NCBI GenBank assembly: GCA_017484135.1
Contig: JAFUTQ010000107.1
Coordinates: 1 to 60,594 of the forward strand
Origin: Lachnospiraceae bacterium
GTDB lineage: Bacteria > Bacillota > Clostridia > Lachnospirales > Lachnospiraceae
Length of the DNA stretch: 60,594 bases
Direction: 5' to 3'
The position numbers and the translations under genes were made by a program. The notes beneath the pieces were generated by a model. That model had not been told where the DNA came from and did not search any database. It saw only the letters and a program-made list of their open reading frames with translations. Below are positions 8,453 to 16,519 of the stretch, piece after piece (position 1 is the first letter of the stretch; each line of letters opens with the position of its first letter).

Positions 8453-9436
8453 TTACACTACTTTATATAACTCGTCTGTCTGCGGCTGCTCCAGAAAGCG
8501 CCTCTCATCCTCGTGGAACAGAACCCTGTCGTTGGAGTCCGTAGCCTTTCCTATGACCGTGGCCTCAATTCCGGCCTTTTTTAATTCTGCGACCAGCCGA
8601 TTTCCGTCCGCCGCTGCCATCAGCATACAGCCACTGGAGATCAGACGATACGGATTGATATGGAAAAATTCACATATTTCAACGGTTTCCTGACGAATGG
8701 GTATCTTTTTCAGGTCAATTTCGAGTCCGACCCCGGATGCCTCCGCCAGCTCCCAAAGGGCTCCGAAAATCCCTCCCTCCGTCACATCATGCATGGCAGC
8801 AACCTCGTTTTCTACGGCAATCGCCGCATCCCGCACAACGGAAAGCCATCGGTCAAACTCCTGCGCCTGTCTCAGAAAATCCGGAGAAAAGCGCGCCTTC
8901 AACTCCTCCTCCTTCTCTCGCGCAAGAATTGCTGTTCCCTCGATACCAATCCATTTGGTTACCAGAATATCCATTCCCGGATGTGCACCGCCGGTAGAAA
9001 TCAGTCTGCCCTTTTTGACCTTTCCAACCCCGCACACGGATACCAACGGCTGTGTGACTGCTTTTGTGACCTCCGTGTGCCCCCCCATAATCTGGACGGA
9101 CGCTTCCCCGGCCGCCGCTTCCAGCTCCTGCATCAGCTGCTTCAGGTCGGGCTCCATAAACTTTTCGGGCAAAAGCACCGTAAGCATGACCCCCACAGGC
9201 TCCGCTCCCGCGCTCGCCAAATCATTGACGGTAATCAATATGGCTAACTTTCCAATCTCATGAACCGCTCCGGTAATGGGATCTGTGGACAGCACCATGA
9301 TCTCGTCCGGTGCAAGCTGTACCGCTGCACAATCCTCTCCCACTCCGGCACCCATAAGAACTTCCTCACGTCTGGAATGCAGCTGCCGGATTACCGAACG
9401 CTTCAGTACATTCTCTGATACCTTTCCAATTTTCAT
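8453..9436 (-). CDS. AIR synthase-related / HypE-like protein
   Basis: A member of the PurM/HypE/SelD ATP-binding superfamily. The N-terminal half has VGEDCAAV, LSTDPITG and the LITVNDLASAGAEPVGVMLTVLLP segment typical of HypE-like proteins; the C-terminal half has MHDVTEGGIFGALWELAEASGVG. True HypE ends in a Pro-Arg-Ile-Cys type tail that accepts the carbamoyl group; here the chain ends in DELYKVV, so it is not a hydrogenase maturation HypE. No hyp genes are nearby. Function unknown. Confidence 0.8.
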   Translation of the reverse strand: MKIGKVSENVLKRSVIRQLHSRREEVLMGAGVGEDCAAVQLAPDEIMVLSTDPITGAVHEIGKLAILITVNDLASAGAEPVGVMLTVLLPEKFMEPDLKQLMQELEAAAGEASVQIMGGHTEVTKAVTQPLVSVCGVGKVKKGRLISTGGAHPGMDILVTKWIGIEGTAILAREKEEELKARFSPDFLRQAQEFDRWLSVVRDAAIAVENEVAAMHDVTEGGIFGALWELAEASGVGLEIDLKKIPIRQETVEICEFFHINPYRLISSGCMLMAAADGNRLVAELKKAGIEATVIGKATDSNDRVLFHEDERRFLEQPQTDELYKVV

Positions 9437-9470
9437 CGCTAATCTCTTTCCCGGGTATATTTATAGTTCA

Positions 9471-9500
9471 GGGCTGTCTTCCGACTTCGGAAGACAGCCC
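9471..9500. terminator. Strong hairpin between VanW gene and HypE-like gene
   Basis: A near-perfect 12-14 bp inverted repeat (GGGCTGTCTTCC / GGAAGACAGCCC) with a 4-6 base loop lies in the 97-bp gap. It follows the VanW gene stop on the minus strand and is a plausible terminator, but neither strand has a clean T run after the stem, so it may be a processing site or partial attenuator. Confidence 0.55.
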
Positions 9501-9533
9501 CCTTTGGCTTTGTATGATTTTCTTACACAGGTT

Positions 9534-11102
9534 CTATACCCCATCATCAACCGGCTGCTCTGCATTTTCTGAATCCGATCCTGCATCTTGGGGCGCTGCC
9601 GGCTGTACCTCTCCTACATCAACCGGAGCGTCCGTCGGCTCCGCTGCCGCAGATGCTGCCAGTGCCGCATCATTCCACGTTGCCGCTGCCGTCCGCACCG
9701 CAGTCTCATCCTGACTTGCAATCGCTGCCGTGACCGCTGCGGATGCATCCGGATTACTGCTGGCAGTTCCTACGGAAATAATCTTCGGCGATGATTGATA
9801 GCGGCTGGTGTTTACCTTCTCCTTGCTGACTACCACGCCGTTTTCTTTTACGATTTTCCAAAGAATCGCCGTTTTTCCGATATGGGCACTCTGTGTAGTC
9901 TCCACAGTGCCGACCGGAGCTCCGGATGCCACGATCTGAACCTGCGGAGCCTCCTCGGTGACCGTCTCGCTTTCAAAGGAAATTTCCCGGTTCGGATCTC
10001 TGGTCTCATGTCCGTAAATATTGAAATAGAGCACATCTCCTGCACAATAGCCTTCCAGATAAATGGGCGCGTCTGTGTTATTGATAAATCTCAAATTCTT
10101 GTATGTCCCTGCAATGGCCGCATCCATAGCCGGCTTCACATAGGATACCAGCATGGAATGCGGATACCTCTCCGTAATCTCCAGTTCTGCACGAATTGCT
10201 GCGTTGTACAGGGTAGAGGATACCTGGCAGACACCACCGCCAACACTCTCAATAACCGTACCGTTCTCATATGCGCCGCCCAACTCATATCCGTTTTCCA
10301 GCGTCATCGGAGCGATTACGTCATATACCGAAAATTCATCGCCCGGATACACCACGGTTCCGTTGATCTTAGAAGTGGCATTTCTTACATTTGTCTTTCT
10401 TCCGGATGCAGAGGTGTTAAACTCAGTAGAAAAGGAACCCAGCACATCCTTTACCTTCTGCAGCTCCTCGGTCGTTCCGCGGGGTTCTATCACATCGACT
10501 ACCAGATCGATCCGGGCATCTGCTCCGTCCCATTCCTCGTCAAAAAAGCTTTGCAGCGCCTTCAGGGAGGCTTCTTTATCAACCTCAATTCCCGATTGCC
10601 CCTCTGTAATCTTAAATTCTCCGTTCTCACGAACCAATCCACTGTCAATCGCTTCCTGATTCAGCTCTTCGATGTTCGCATCCAGAAATGCCGCTGCTGT
10701 CTCTGTATCAATGGTGTACTCAATATCAAACACTTTTGCGGAAACTTCGAGATCCTTTTTCGCCTTGTATCGTTCCAGCAGATTCCCGCTTTTTGAAAAT
10801 TCCAGCGCCAAATCCACTACATCCGGGTTTGCCCATGTGATGCCAAGGTCTGCCGCACCGGCCTTCACACTGTTTTCCTCTGCCTTAAGCTCAAATTCCG
10901 TACCGACACTGCTTTCCACATAGGACTGCACCTCTGCCGCTGCCTCGTCTGCGGTCATTCCGCCCACTGCAATTTCTCCAATGTAAATATTGTCCGGTAT
11001 GACATCACTGTTTCCCTCTGCTCTCACAGAGACTGCTGTCGGCACCAATGCGGCGGCTGCAGTCAGACACATCGTCGGCAACACCCATTTTAATTTGTTC
11101 AT
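9534..11102 (-). CDS. Exported VanW-family protein with peptidoglycan-binding and G5-like domains
   Basis: A 522-residue cell-envelope protein. The first 28 residues form a signal peptide. Residues about 30-230 resemble the duplicated peptidoglycan-binding_4 domains of YoaR-like proteins (IYIGEIAVGGMTADEAAAEVQ). The VanW domain follows with its signature GGGVCQVSSTLYNAA and ERYPHSMLVSYVKPAMDAAI. A G5-like strand pattern comes after it, then a low-complexity Ala/Asp/Glu/Pro-rich tail of about 70 residues. VanW proteins occur beside vancomycin genes but also widely in Clostridia as wall-associated proteins; no resistance genes are here. Probably monocistronic. Confidence 0.9.
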   Translation of the reverse strand: MNKLKWVLPTMCLTAAAALVPTAVSVRAEGNSDVIPDNIYIGEIAVGGMTADEAAAEVQSYVESSVGTEFELKAEENSVKAGAADLGITWANPDVVDLALEFSKSGNLLERYKAKKDLEVSAKVFDIEYTIDTETAAAFLDANIEELNQEAIDSGLVRENGEFKITEGQSGIEVDKEASLKALQSFFDEEWDGADARIDLVVDVIEPRGTTEELQKVKDVLGSFSTEFNTSASGRKTNVRNATSKINGTVVYPGDEFSVYDVIAPMTLENGYELGGAYENGTVIESVGGGVCQVSSTLYNAAIRAELEITERYPHSMLVSYVKPAMDAAIAGTYKNLRFINNTDAPIYLEGYCAGDVLYFNIYGHETRDPNREISFESETVTEEAPQVQIVASGAPVGTVETTQSAHIGKTAILWKIVKENGVVVSKEKVNTSRYQSSPKIISVGTASSNPDASAAVTAAIASQDETAVRTAAATWNDAALAASAAAEPTDAPVDVGEVQPAAPQDAGSDSENAEQPVDDGV

Positions 11103-11263
11103 ATCAATCCATCTCCGTTTCAGAAATATGCTGATTCATTCACTTCTTTTTCCATCATTTTACCATGCTCTGCCTTTTTTTCAAGATACAGAACCACTAA
11201 TATATTTGACAGAATTTCACTTTTTCTGTATATTATGACTTGCATGTCGTATCCGATTTTTCA

Positions 11264-11371
11264 TTATACAACGGCAGCCAGAAGCAGCGAAAGCACCATT
11301 GCCGCGACAAGAATGATTACAATCACCGCTGCAAAAATTCGTTTCTTTTTTGAATTATAAAAGTTCATCAT
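11264..11371 (-). CDS. 35-residue single-pass membrane peptide
   Basis: A small gene. The minus strand reads MMNFYNSKKKRIFAAVIV followed by IILVAAMVLSLLLAAVV and TAA. The start (11371, or ATG at 11368) is preceded by GAGGTG at a suitable distance. The product has a polar, Lys/Arg-rich N-terminus of about 11 residues and then one uninterrupted hydrophobic segment of about 22 residues, a typical tail or signal-anchor small protein. It lies upstream of the VanW gene on the same strand with a 161-bp gap. Function unknown. Confidence 0.6.
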   Translation of the reverse strand: MMNFYNSKKKRIFAAVIVIILVAAMVLSLLLAAVV

Positions 11372-11454
11372 TGGACTTCACCTCATTAATCATATTTATT
11401 ATATGTAAATTTTATTTCTGTTATTAGTAGCAGCAATTTCGGAAAGGAGTTTTT

Positions 11455-12045
11455 ATGGTTCTACCCTTTTTTGTTCTCTTTCTGATTATATTGACCGTAA
11501 GCATCCGCTCAAATCGCCGGAAGGAAAAAGAGACCCTGGATCGGTTCTGGGAACGGGAAAACCTCGCCAATAACACCCGAAGAAAAGATCTGACCCATCT
11601 CTCCTATATTACCATTCCGGACAAGCTGCTTGCAGATATCCCGGTGGAGGATGACGGAATTGCCCAAAACATCCTCTCTTTGAAGGAGCTTTCCGCCAAG
11701 AAAATCGTGAATCTCAACGAGTATTCCAATACCGACCTGAAATTAAAATACGGAGCTGCCAACCTTCCCGCTCTCATGGAATATGACGAAAACTACAACA
11801 TTCTGATTCTTACACTGGTGGAAATCTCCCACGCGCTGATTGATCACGGACTCCCGGAAGACGCGATCCGCTATCTGTCTTTCGGCGCGGACTGCAGCAG
11901 TGACATTACGGAAAATTACACCCTGCTGGCACAGCTTTATCGCGACGGTCACCAGGATGCCGCGCTCGCGCAGCTCTATACACAGATCCGGCAGCTTACC
12001 TGCTCGAATAAAGAGCACATTCTGAAAGCTGTTCTTGCAATCTGA
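11455..12045 (+). CDS. Membrane-anchored protein of unknown function
   Basis: A 196-residue protein that I do not recognise. One N-terminal hydrophobic helix (residues about 2-17, FFVLFLIILTVSI) is followed by a basic stretch (RSNRRKEKE), so the rest should be cytoplasmic. The soluble part is rich in helices; the C-terminal half (ALIDHGLPEDAIRYLSFGADCSSDITENYTLLAQLYRDGHQDAALAQLY) reads like two TPR-style repeats. The start has an AAAGGAG site 6 bases upstream. It is divergent from the small membrane peptide and is followed by cloverleaf repeat copy 1. Confidence 0.75.
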   Translation: MVLPFFVLFLIILTVSIRSNRRKEKETLDRFWERENLANNTRRKDLTHLSYITIPDKLLADIPVEDDGIAQNILSLKELSAKKIVNLNEYSNTDLKLKYGAANLPALMEYDENYNILILTLVEISHALIDHGLPEDAIRYLSFGADCSSDITENYTLLAQLYRDGHQDAALAQLYTQIRQLTCSNKEHILKAVLAI

Positions 12046-12087
12046 TTTTAAGACAATCTGGCAAATCCTTCAAGTAAAATTTTTTCT

Positions 12088-12253
12088 GTCACTGACAGGA
12101 TGCCGGGGGAAATAGGTTCACATCGTGAAACGATGTGAACCCTTTGCACAAAAATGTCTGGGGAATGCTAGCATTTCCCAGACATTTCTTGTGCAAAGAG
12201 TCAATGCCGGCTGCGCCGGCATGACCTATTTCCCCCGGCATCCTGTCAGTGAC
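12088..12253 (+). repeat. Cloverleaf palindromic element, copy 1
   Basis: A 166-bp intergenic element built of four nested inverted repeats. A perfect 29-bp outer stem (12088-12116 with 12225-12253) encloses three hairpins: hairpin 1 at 12117-12139 (TTCACATCGT / ACGATGTGAA, loop GAA), hairpin 2 at 12142-12198 (about 27 bp, base CTTTGCACAA / TTGTGCAAAG, with one bulge), and hairpin 3 at 12204-12222 (ATGCCGGC / GCCGGCAT, loop TGC). Two more copies with the same order occur at 53.8 and 58.1 kb. It lies between two plus-strand genes. Whether it acts as DNA or RNA is unknown. Confidence 0.85.
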
Positions 12254-12274
12254 TCACATCCCAAATCATACTGT

Positions 12275-12303
12275 TTGACCCATTTTGTGATTTGTGTTAT
12301 TCT
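12275..12303 (+). promoter_or_regulatory. Promoter of the ArsR-family gene
   Basis: TTGACC (12275-12280) and TATTCT (12298-12303) are spaced by 17 bases, just outside the right arm of repeat copy 1 and about 55 bases before the start codon. Confidence 0.6.
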
Positions 12304-12356
12304 GTAACTGTTCCGTACAGCCGTAAGCAGAATAATAAAGAGTAAGGAAAACGACT

Positions 12357-12650
12357 ATGGATAAACACGAATTTGAGGTTCTTGCCGAGCTTTTCAAGGT
12401 GTTCGGCACACCGACCCGTCTCCAGATTATGTATGCCCTTTACGAGGGCGAAAAATGTGTCTATGACATCGCAAACGAACTGGATATGTCCCAGAGTGCC
12501 ATCTCTCATCAGCTCAGCATTCTGAAACAGAACCGGCTCATCAAAAACCGCAGAGACGGAAAAACCATTTATTATTCTCTGCTGGATTCCCACGTTGTCA
12601 CCATCATGGAGCAGGGGCTGAACCATATCCGGGAGGATGTCCCGCACTGA
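12357..12650 (+). CDS. ArsR/SmtB-family metal-responsive repressor with alpha5 zinc-site motif
   Basis: A 97-residue winged-helix repressor. The recognition region is IANELDMSQSAISHQLSILKQNRLIKNRRDGKTIYYSL. The C-terminal helix shows D-x-H-x10-H-x2-E (DSHVV...NHIRE), the alpha5 dimer-interface site of zinc sensors such as CzrA/SmtB, while the alpha3 cysteine box is reduced to a single Cys (EKCVYD). It is therefore more likely a Zn/Co sensor than an arsenic or Cd/Pb sensor. The start has a TAAGGAAA site. The usual neighbour, a metal efflux pump, is absent; the next gene is convergent, so the target must be elsewhere. Confidence 0.88.
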   Translation: MDKHEFEVLAELFKVFGTPTRLQIMYALYEGEKCVYDIANELDMSQSAISHQLSILKQNRLIKNRRDGKTIYYSLLDSHVVTIMEQGLNHIREDVPH

Positions 12651-12665
12651 TTCGGCAAACGACGG

Positions 12666-14123
12666 TCAGAAATCCATATTTGCGATATATTCCACTTCAA
12701 AATCCGGCTCATTTGCCAGATTGATTTCCCTTGAAGCTTCGATCATGCGCCGCATCCGCAGCGGTGCATTTCTATCAGTTGCATATCGGATACAGCCCTG
12801 CAGCGAGGTATTTCCCGTTGCTTTTGTTTTCTTTTCCAGACCTTTCGGAAGAATCCCAACCCTTACCGCCTTCTGCACATCCATGTAATACCCGAATCCT
12901 CCGGCCAAAAACACCCCGGTAAGCTCCGTTTCCGAAATCCCTGCTTTTTTCAGCAAAATCCGGACACCGCTGCAGATCGCCGCCTTCGCCATCTGCACCT
13001 GACGCAAATCCTCCTGAGTAAACAGGATCCTGCCCCCTTTTGTCGAGACAAGGGGATATCCCTCCACTGCGTAAGTCTCCGCCATACAGCCCCTGGAATC
13101 CACCAGCCGATGATCCAGCAGCTCCGCCACCAGCTCCAGAACGCCTGTCCCGCAGATTCCGACTGCCTCTGTTCCACCGATCACCCGGCAGATGCTCCTT
13201 GTTCCGGCGATGCGTACCTTGCAGATTGCCCCGGGCATACCGGGCATACCGCAGGAGATATTGCCGCCCTCAAAGGCCGGTCCCGCCGGTGCACTGGTAA
13301 CATAAAAACCATCCTCTGTGGCCAATGCCATCTCTCCGTTGGTTCCGATATCCAGAAGCAGCGCAGGTTTCTTTCGTTGATCCAATTCACAGGCAAGCAT
13401 GCCTGCTGCAATATCCGCACCGACAAACGCGCTGATCCCCGGCAACAGTGTGACCGGTATCCCTTCCAGCTGCGTGTGCCGCTCTGCCAGAGAAACCGGG
13501 AGAAAGGGTGCTTTTCCCAACGATTCACAGGAATCTCCCATAAACAGATGCTCCATCGTGGTGTTTCCCGCAAGATAGATTTCTTCTGGCACACACTCCG
13601 GGTGCTTTGCCGCCAGCTCCTCCCACAGCCTCCGGACATCCGTCCGCACCGCCTGCTGCATGGCTTTTCTGTCCGCTTCATCCGCATTCGCCGCGCGAAT
13701 CCGGCTCAGCACATCGGCGCCATATCGGTTTTGATGATTCACAGCCCCTGCGGTGTCCAGAACCGCTCCCGTATCCGCATCCACCAGTGCCGCTGCCAGC
13801 GTCGTCGTACCGATGTCCACCGCCAGAATCCCTTTCCCGGAATGACCCGTTTCTACCCTTTCCGCAGTCAGAATGGTCATATCCTGCGCTCCGCCGGGCT
13901 CCCAGCCCAATTCGGTAATATGGGTATCCTTCACCGGAACCGTCCTGCAGGCCTTTACCCATTCACCATCTGAACATACCCTGCATTTTCCGCAGGTTCC
14001 GTTTCCGCCGCAGGGCGTAGGCACCCGTATCCCGATCCGCTCCAGCGCCTCGGCAATTGTCTCCCCCGGCTTCAGCAGAATCTCTCCGCGATACTGCTCC
14101 GTTTGAACATGCAAGCTCGTCAT
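12666..14123 (-). CDS. Reductive activator of corrinoid proteins (RACE/RamA-like, DUF4445)
   Basis: An ATP-dependent iron-sulfur protein that re-reduces inactive Co(II) corrinoid cofactors in methyltransferase systems. Residues 1-70 form a plant-type 2Fe-2S ferredoxin domain (Cys38, Cys44, Cys47 and Cys59; CGGNGTCGKCRV). A linker follows, then an ASKHA ATPase fold with LAVDIGTTTLAA and LLLDIGTNGEMAL phosphate loops, and a C-terminal GGFGYYMDVQKAVRVGILP segment. At 485 residues it is at the short end for the family. No corrinoid protein or methyltransferase gene lies in the window, so its client is unknown. It is convergent with the ArsR gene. Confidence 0.9.
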   Translation of the reverse strand: MTSLHVQTEQYRGEILLKPGETIAEALERIGIRVPTPCGGNGTCGKCRVCSDGEWVKACRTVPVKDTHITELGWEPGGAQDMTILTAERVETGHSGKGILAVDIGTTTLAAALVDADTGAVLDTAGAVNHQNRYGADVLSRIRAANADEADRKAMQQAVRTDVRRLWEELAAKHPECVPEEIYLAGNTTMEHLFMGDSCESLGKAPFLPVSLAERHTQLEGIPVTLLPGISAFVGADIAAGMLACELDQRKKPALLLDIGTNGEMALATEDGFYVTSAPAGPAFEGGNISCGMPGMPGAICKVRIAGTRSICRVIGGTEAVGICGTGVLELVAELLDHRLVDSRGCMAETYAVEGYPLVSTKGGRILFTQEDLRQVQMAKAAICSGVRILLKKAGISETELTGVFLAGGFGYYMDVQKAVRVGILPKGLEKKTKATGNTSLQGCIRYATDRNAPLRMRRMIEASREINLANEPDFEVEYIANMDF

Positions 14124-14131
14124 ATATGCTC

Positions 14132-14362
14132 CTATTCGTCAAATTCCACCGTGACAAAATAACCCTTTGGCGTTTCTTTTATATCTGTTACCCTGCCTTC
14201 CTCCGACTTCAGTCGTTCCCGAAAGGAAAAGTTCGCCGACATAGCATAGGATTTTCCCAATGTATAGTAATAGGAAGTGGGCAGCTTGCTCTCCGTTACC
14301 GGGAGCACGTCTCCCACCTCAAGCAAGCCGGTTCGCTCCATCTTAAATTCCATCTGCCGCAT
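14132..14362 (-). CDS. Small conserved-looking protein of unknown function
   Basis: A 76-residue protein that I do not recognise: MRQMEFKMERTGLLEVGDVL, then PVTESKLPTSYYYTLGKSY and a charged C-terminus ending VTVEFDE. The frame is open to 14398, but the ATG at 14362 follows AGGAG by 7 bases and is the better start. It sits 8 bp before the RACE gene and on the same strand, so the two are probably cotranscribed. Composition suggests a soluble beta-rich fold; no motif is visible. Confidence 0.65.
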   Translation of the reverse strand: MRQMEFKMERTGLLEVGDVLPVTESKLPTSYYYTLGKSYAMSANFSFRERLKSEEGRVTDIKETPKGYFVTVEFDE

Positions 14363-14422
14363 AATCTGACTCCTGTTTCCCGATTGTTTCTCTCCCACCC
14401 CGTACCATGCCGGGCAGGTATC

Positions 14423-15076
14423 CTAACGCTCCTCGTCCGTTACTTCTGCTTCTTCTTCCACAGCTTCTGCCTCCACTTCCTCTACCTCTGCTTCCGCATC
14501 GATTGCGGTCACAGCCTGCCCGAAATGCTTAATTGCACGATTTACCCGGAATACGATAAACAAATCCGTAACTCCGTCAAAAATCAGCGCAGCTCCGATC
14601 AGCATCACCGCGATTTCCACTGCCTGCAGAGACTTCCAAATCAAAAGGACACCTATGATTGCATTCACCAGCGCAATCACCAGTAGGCCCGGCCATATCC
14701 CATCCTTGTACCCCCTTGCCTCAGCAGCAAATTTCAAATCCTCCAGACCATGCATGATCAGCACGACTCCAATGATAACCGGAAAAATTTTTGCAAAATT
14801 CAAGGGCTGCAATGCAATCCAGATTGCCAGCACCACAAGAATGATCCCCGCCGAAAGCCCGATCTTGCTTTGCGCACTGCGGTCACGATCAATGAAATAC
14901 ATGACAATCCGTCCCAGTCCCATCACGGCCAGCACAGCCGCCAGCACCCAGCACAGGATCTTCGTTGTCTCCGTCGGCCATATGATGACCACCACACCAA
15001 TCCCGATACACAGCAAGGCCGATAAAATCACGTCCAGCTTTACCCTGGTCATAGATCCCTTTACCCTATCTTTCAT
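14423..15076 (-). CDS. DUF308/HdeD-family membrane protein
   Basis: A 217-residue integral membrane protein with six hydrophobic segments in three hairpins (for example VILSALLCIGIGVVVIIWP and IGVLLIWKSLQAVEIAVMLI), matching the HdeD/DUF308 repeat pattern. After the last membrane helix comes a cytoplasmic tail of about 40 residues that is almost entirely Glu/Ala/Val (EAEVEEVEAEAVEEEAEV), an unusual acidic extension. E. coli HdeD is linked to acid stress; the role here is unknown. It lies between the polyamine operon end and the small unknown gene. Confidence 0.8.
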   Translation of the reverse strand: MKDRVKGSMTRVKLDVILSALLCIGIGVVVIIWPTETTKILCWVLAAVLAVMGLGRIVMYFIDRDRSAQSKIGLSAGIILVVLAIWIALQPLNFAKIFPVIIGVVLIMHGLEDLKFAAEARGYKDGIWPGLLVIALVNAIIGVLLIWKSLQAVEIAVMLIGAALIFDGVTDLFIVFRVNRAIKHFGQAVTAIDAEAEVEEVEAEAVEEEAEVTDEER

Positions 15077-15100
15077 CGTATCCTTTCTCCTTCCTCTCGC

Positions 15101-16519
15101 CTACTCAAACAGACTTTTCAAATCAAAGCATCTCACATTCGTCCACATCCGGTTGATCCGTTTGTTGTCCTCATCCGGAAAACAAGCCATCACCACGCTG
15201 CGGTCTACCACATCTCTGGTCGGATACTGCGCGTACAGCTGCCTCCTTGTCTGATCCCCGGTCGTCAAAAAAGAATAGCGTTCTCCGGCCTCCAAAGCAT
15301 CCGGATCAAAAAAATAGCCCACCTCATACTCCACGGTATCCTCATCGTCTTCCTCTGCCTCATAATTCCACTTCATGTAATTCAAAATCACATCGCTGTC
15401 ACCGCCGGAAATCACCGAGGTATATCCGATATAATACATATTGCGCACCGCATTCTCCGGCATGGTCACAAAATTCACAAAAGCCTCCGCCGCCTGCTGC
15501 TTTTTCGGATCCTGCTGTATGCCCTTCTTCAGCATCACCCATCCGTCAAACCAGAGGTTCGTCCCCTCCTCCGGAGCTGCGTAGCACAGCGTCACACCGT
15601 CCTCATCCGCCTGATCCAGCGTATAGACCGCGTCTCCCGACCACTGCTCATTCGCGAGAACCTTTCCGGTCACCATATCCGCCTTGCCGGAATCCGTCTC
15701 AAAGGAATACACGTTATTCTTCGCCTCGGCAAGCAGCTTCTCCACTGCATCTACCGTAGCCTCATCCGTCCGGTTCAGCAACTCCGACAGCTTTTCATGG
15801 TAATCCGGCTGAGCCAGAAATTCCTCTGTGGTAATCTCCTGATAGTACAACCGTGCAACCGCTGCAAAATACGCATCCCTTACGCTGTCCTTGATTGTCA
15901 CACGCTTCCGGTAATCTTCATTCCACAGCAGACTCCAGTGGGCTGCCTCCTCCTGCGAAATTTCCTCCGGGTTGTAAACGATGCCAAGTGTCCCCCACAT
16001 ATAGCCTGCTGCATAGGTATTCAGCGCCTCTCCGTCTATGTTGAGCTCCTCAAAACGGCTCCGGATATAGGGTGATACCCCCTTTGCATAATAATTTTCC
16101 TCTATGCCTGCATCATAAAAATCTGCAGAATAGGGCACCAGCATATTCTCGCGCATCATTTTCATGATCATATACTCGGAGGGACATACCAGATCATAGG
16201 TATCTCCGATCGTCAGCTGATTGTACAGCTCCTCATTGGTTCCATAGGTGGAATATTCGACCTCTACCTTCTGTCCATATGTCTCATAATACCACGTTTC
16301 AAAATCCGTGACCATAGGATTTTCTCCATAAATATCTGTGCCATCCGCTAAGTCTATGATCTCCTCCTCGTCCCAGTCTCCCAGATCAATATATTCCTCC
16401 CAGTTGCTGACACGCAGGACAATGGTATCGTCCTCTTTTTTTCCGCAGCCTCCCAACGCCATGGCAGACAACAGAAAAAGCGCCGGAATATACAACCTTT
16501 GCAGTTTTAATTCGCTCAT
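15101..16519 (-). CDS. potD: Spermidine/putrescine ABC transporter substrate-binding lipoprotein
   Basis: Extracellular polyamine-binding subunit. The N-terminus has a lipoprotein signal peptide ending in the lipobox LGGCGKK, and the mature protein has the PotD pattern LRVSNWEEYID...DFETWYYETYG and later GTLGIVYNPEEI and WSLLWNEDYRKRV. At 472 residues it is longer than typical PotD (about 350), with an insertion of acidic residues near the N- and C-terminal lobes. The start at 16519 overlaps the potC stop as ATGA and follows GGAGGAAG; the 29 upstream codons of the frame are antisense to nothing known and were left out. Last gene of the operon. Confidence 0.93.
   Translation of the reverse strand: MSELKLQRLYIPALFLLSAMALGGCGKKEDDTIVLRVSNWEEYIDLGDWDEEEIIDLADGTDIYGENPMVTDFETWYYETYGQKVEVEYSTYGTNEELYNQLTIGDTYDLVCPSEYMIMKMMRENMLVPYSADFYDAGIEENYYAKGVSPYIRSRFEELNIDGEALNTYAAGYMWGTLGIVYNPEEISQEEAAHWSLLWNEDYRKRVTIKDSVRDAYFAAVARLYYQEITTEEFLAQPDYHEKLSELLNRTDEATVDAVEKLLAEAKNNVYSFETDSGKADMVTGKVLANEQWSGDAVYTLDQADEDGVTLCYAAPEEGTNLWFDGWVMLKKGIQQDPKKQQAAEAFVNFVTMPENAVRNMYYIGYTSVISGGDSDVILNYMKWNYEAEEDDEDTVEYEVGYFFDPDALEAGERYSFLTTGDQTRRQLYAQYPTRDVVDRSVVMACFPDEDNKRINRMWTNVRCFDLKSLFE

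Noticed and set aside
9795-10796. 333-codon plus-strand frame
   Set aside because: It is antisense to the VanW gene, Cys/His/Arg-rich and without a start signal; a shadow frame.
9534-11102. Vancomycin resistance role for the VanW gene
   Set aside because: No vanHAX, vanRS or vanY-type genes are present; VanW-domain proteins with peptidoglycan-binding domains are common in Clostridia.
12088-12253. CRISPR array or IS end for the palindromic elements
   Set aside because: There are no tandem spacers and no transposase gene nearby; the three copies are dispersed and folded rather than directly repeated.
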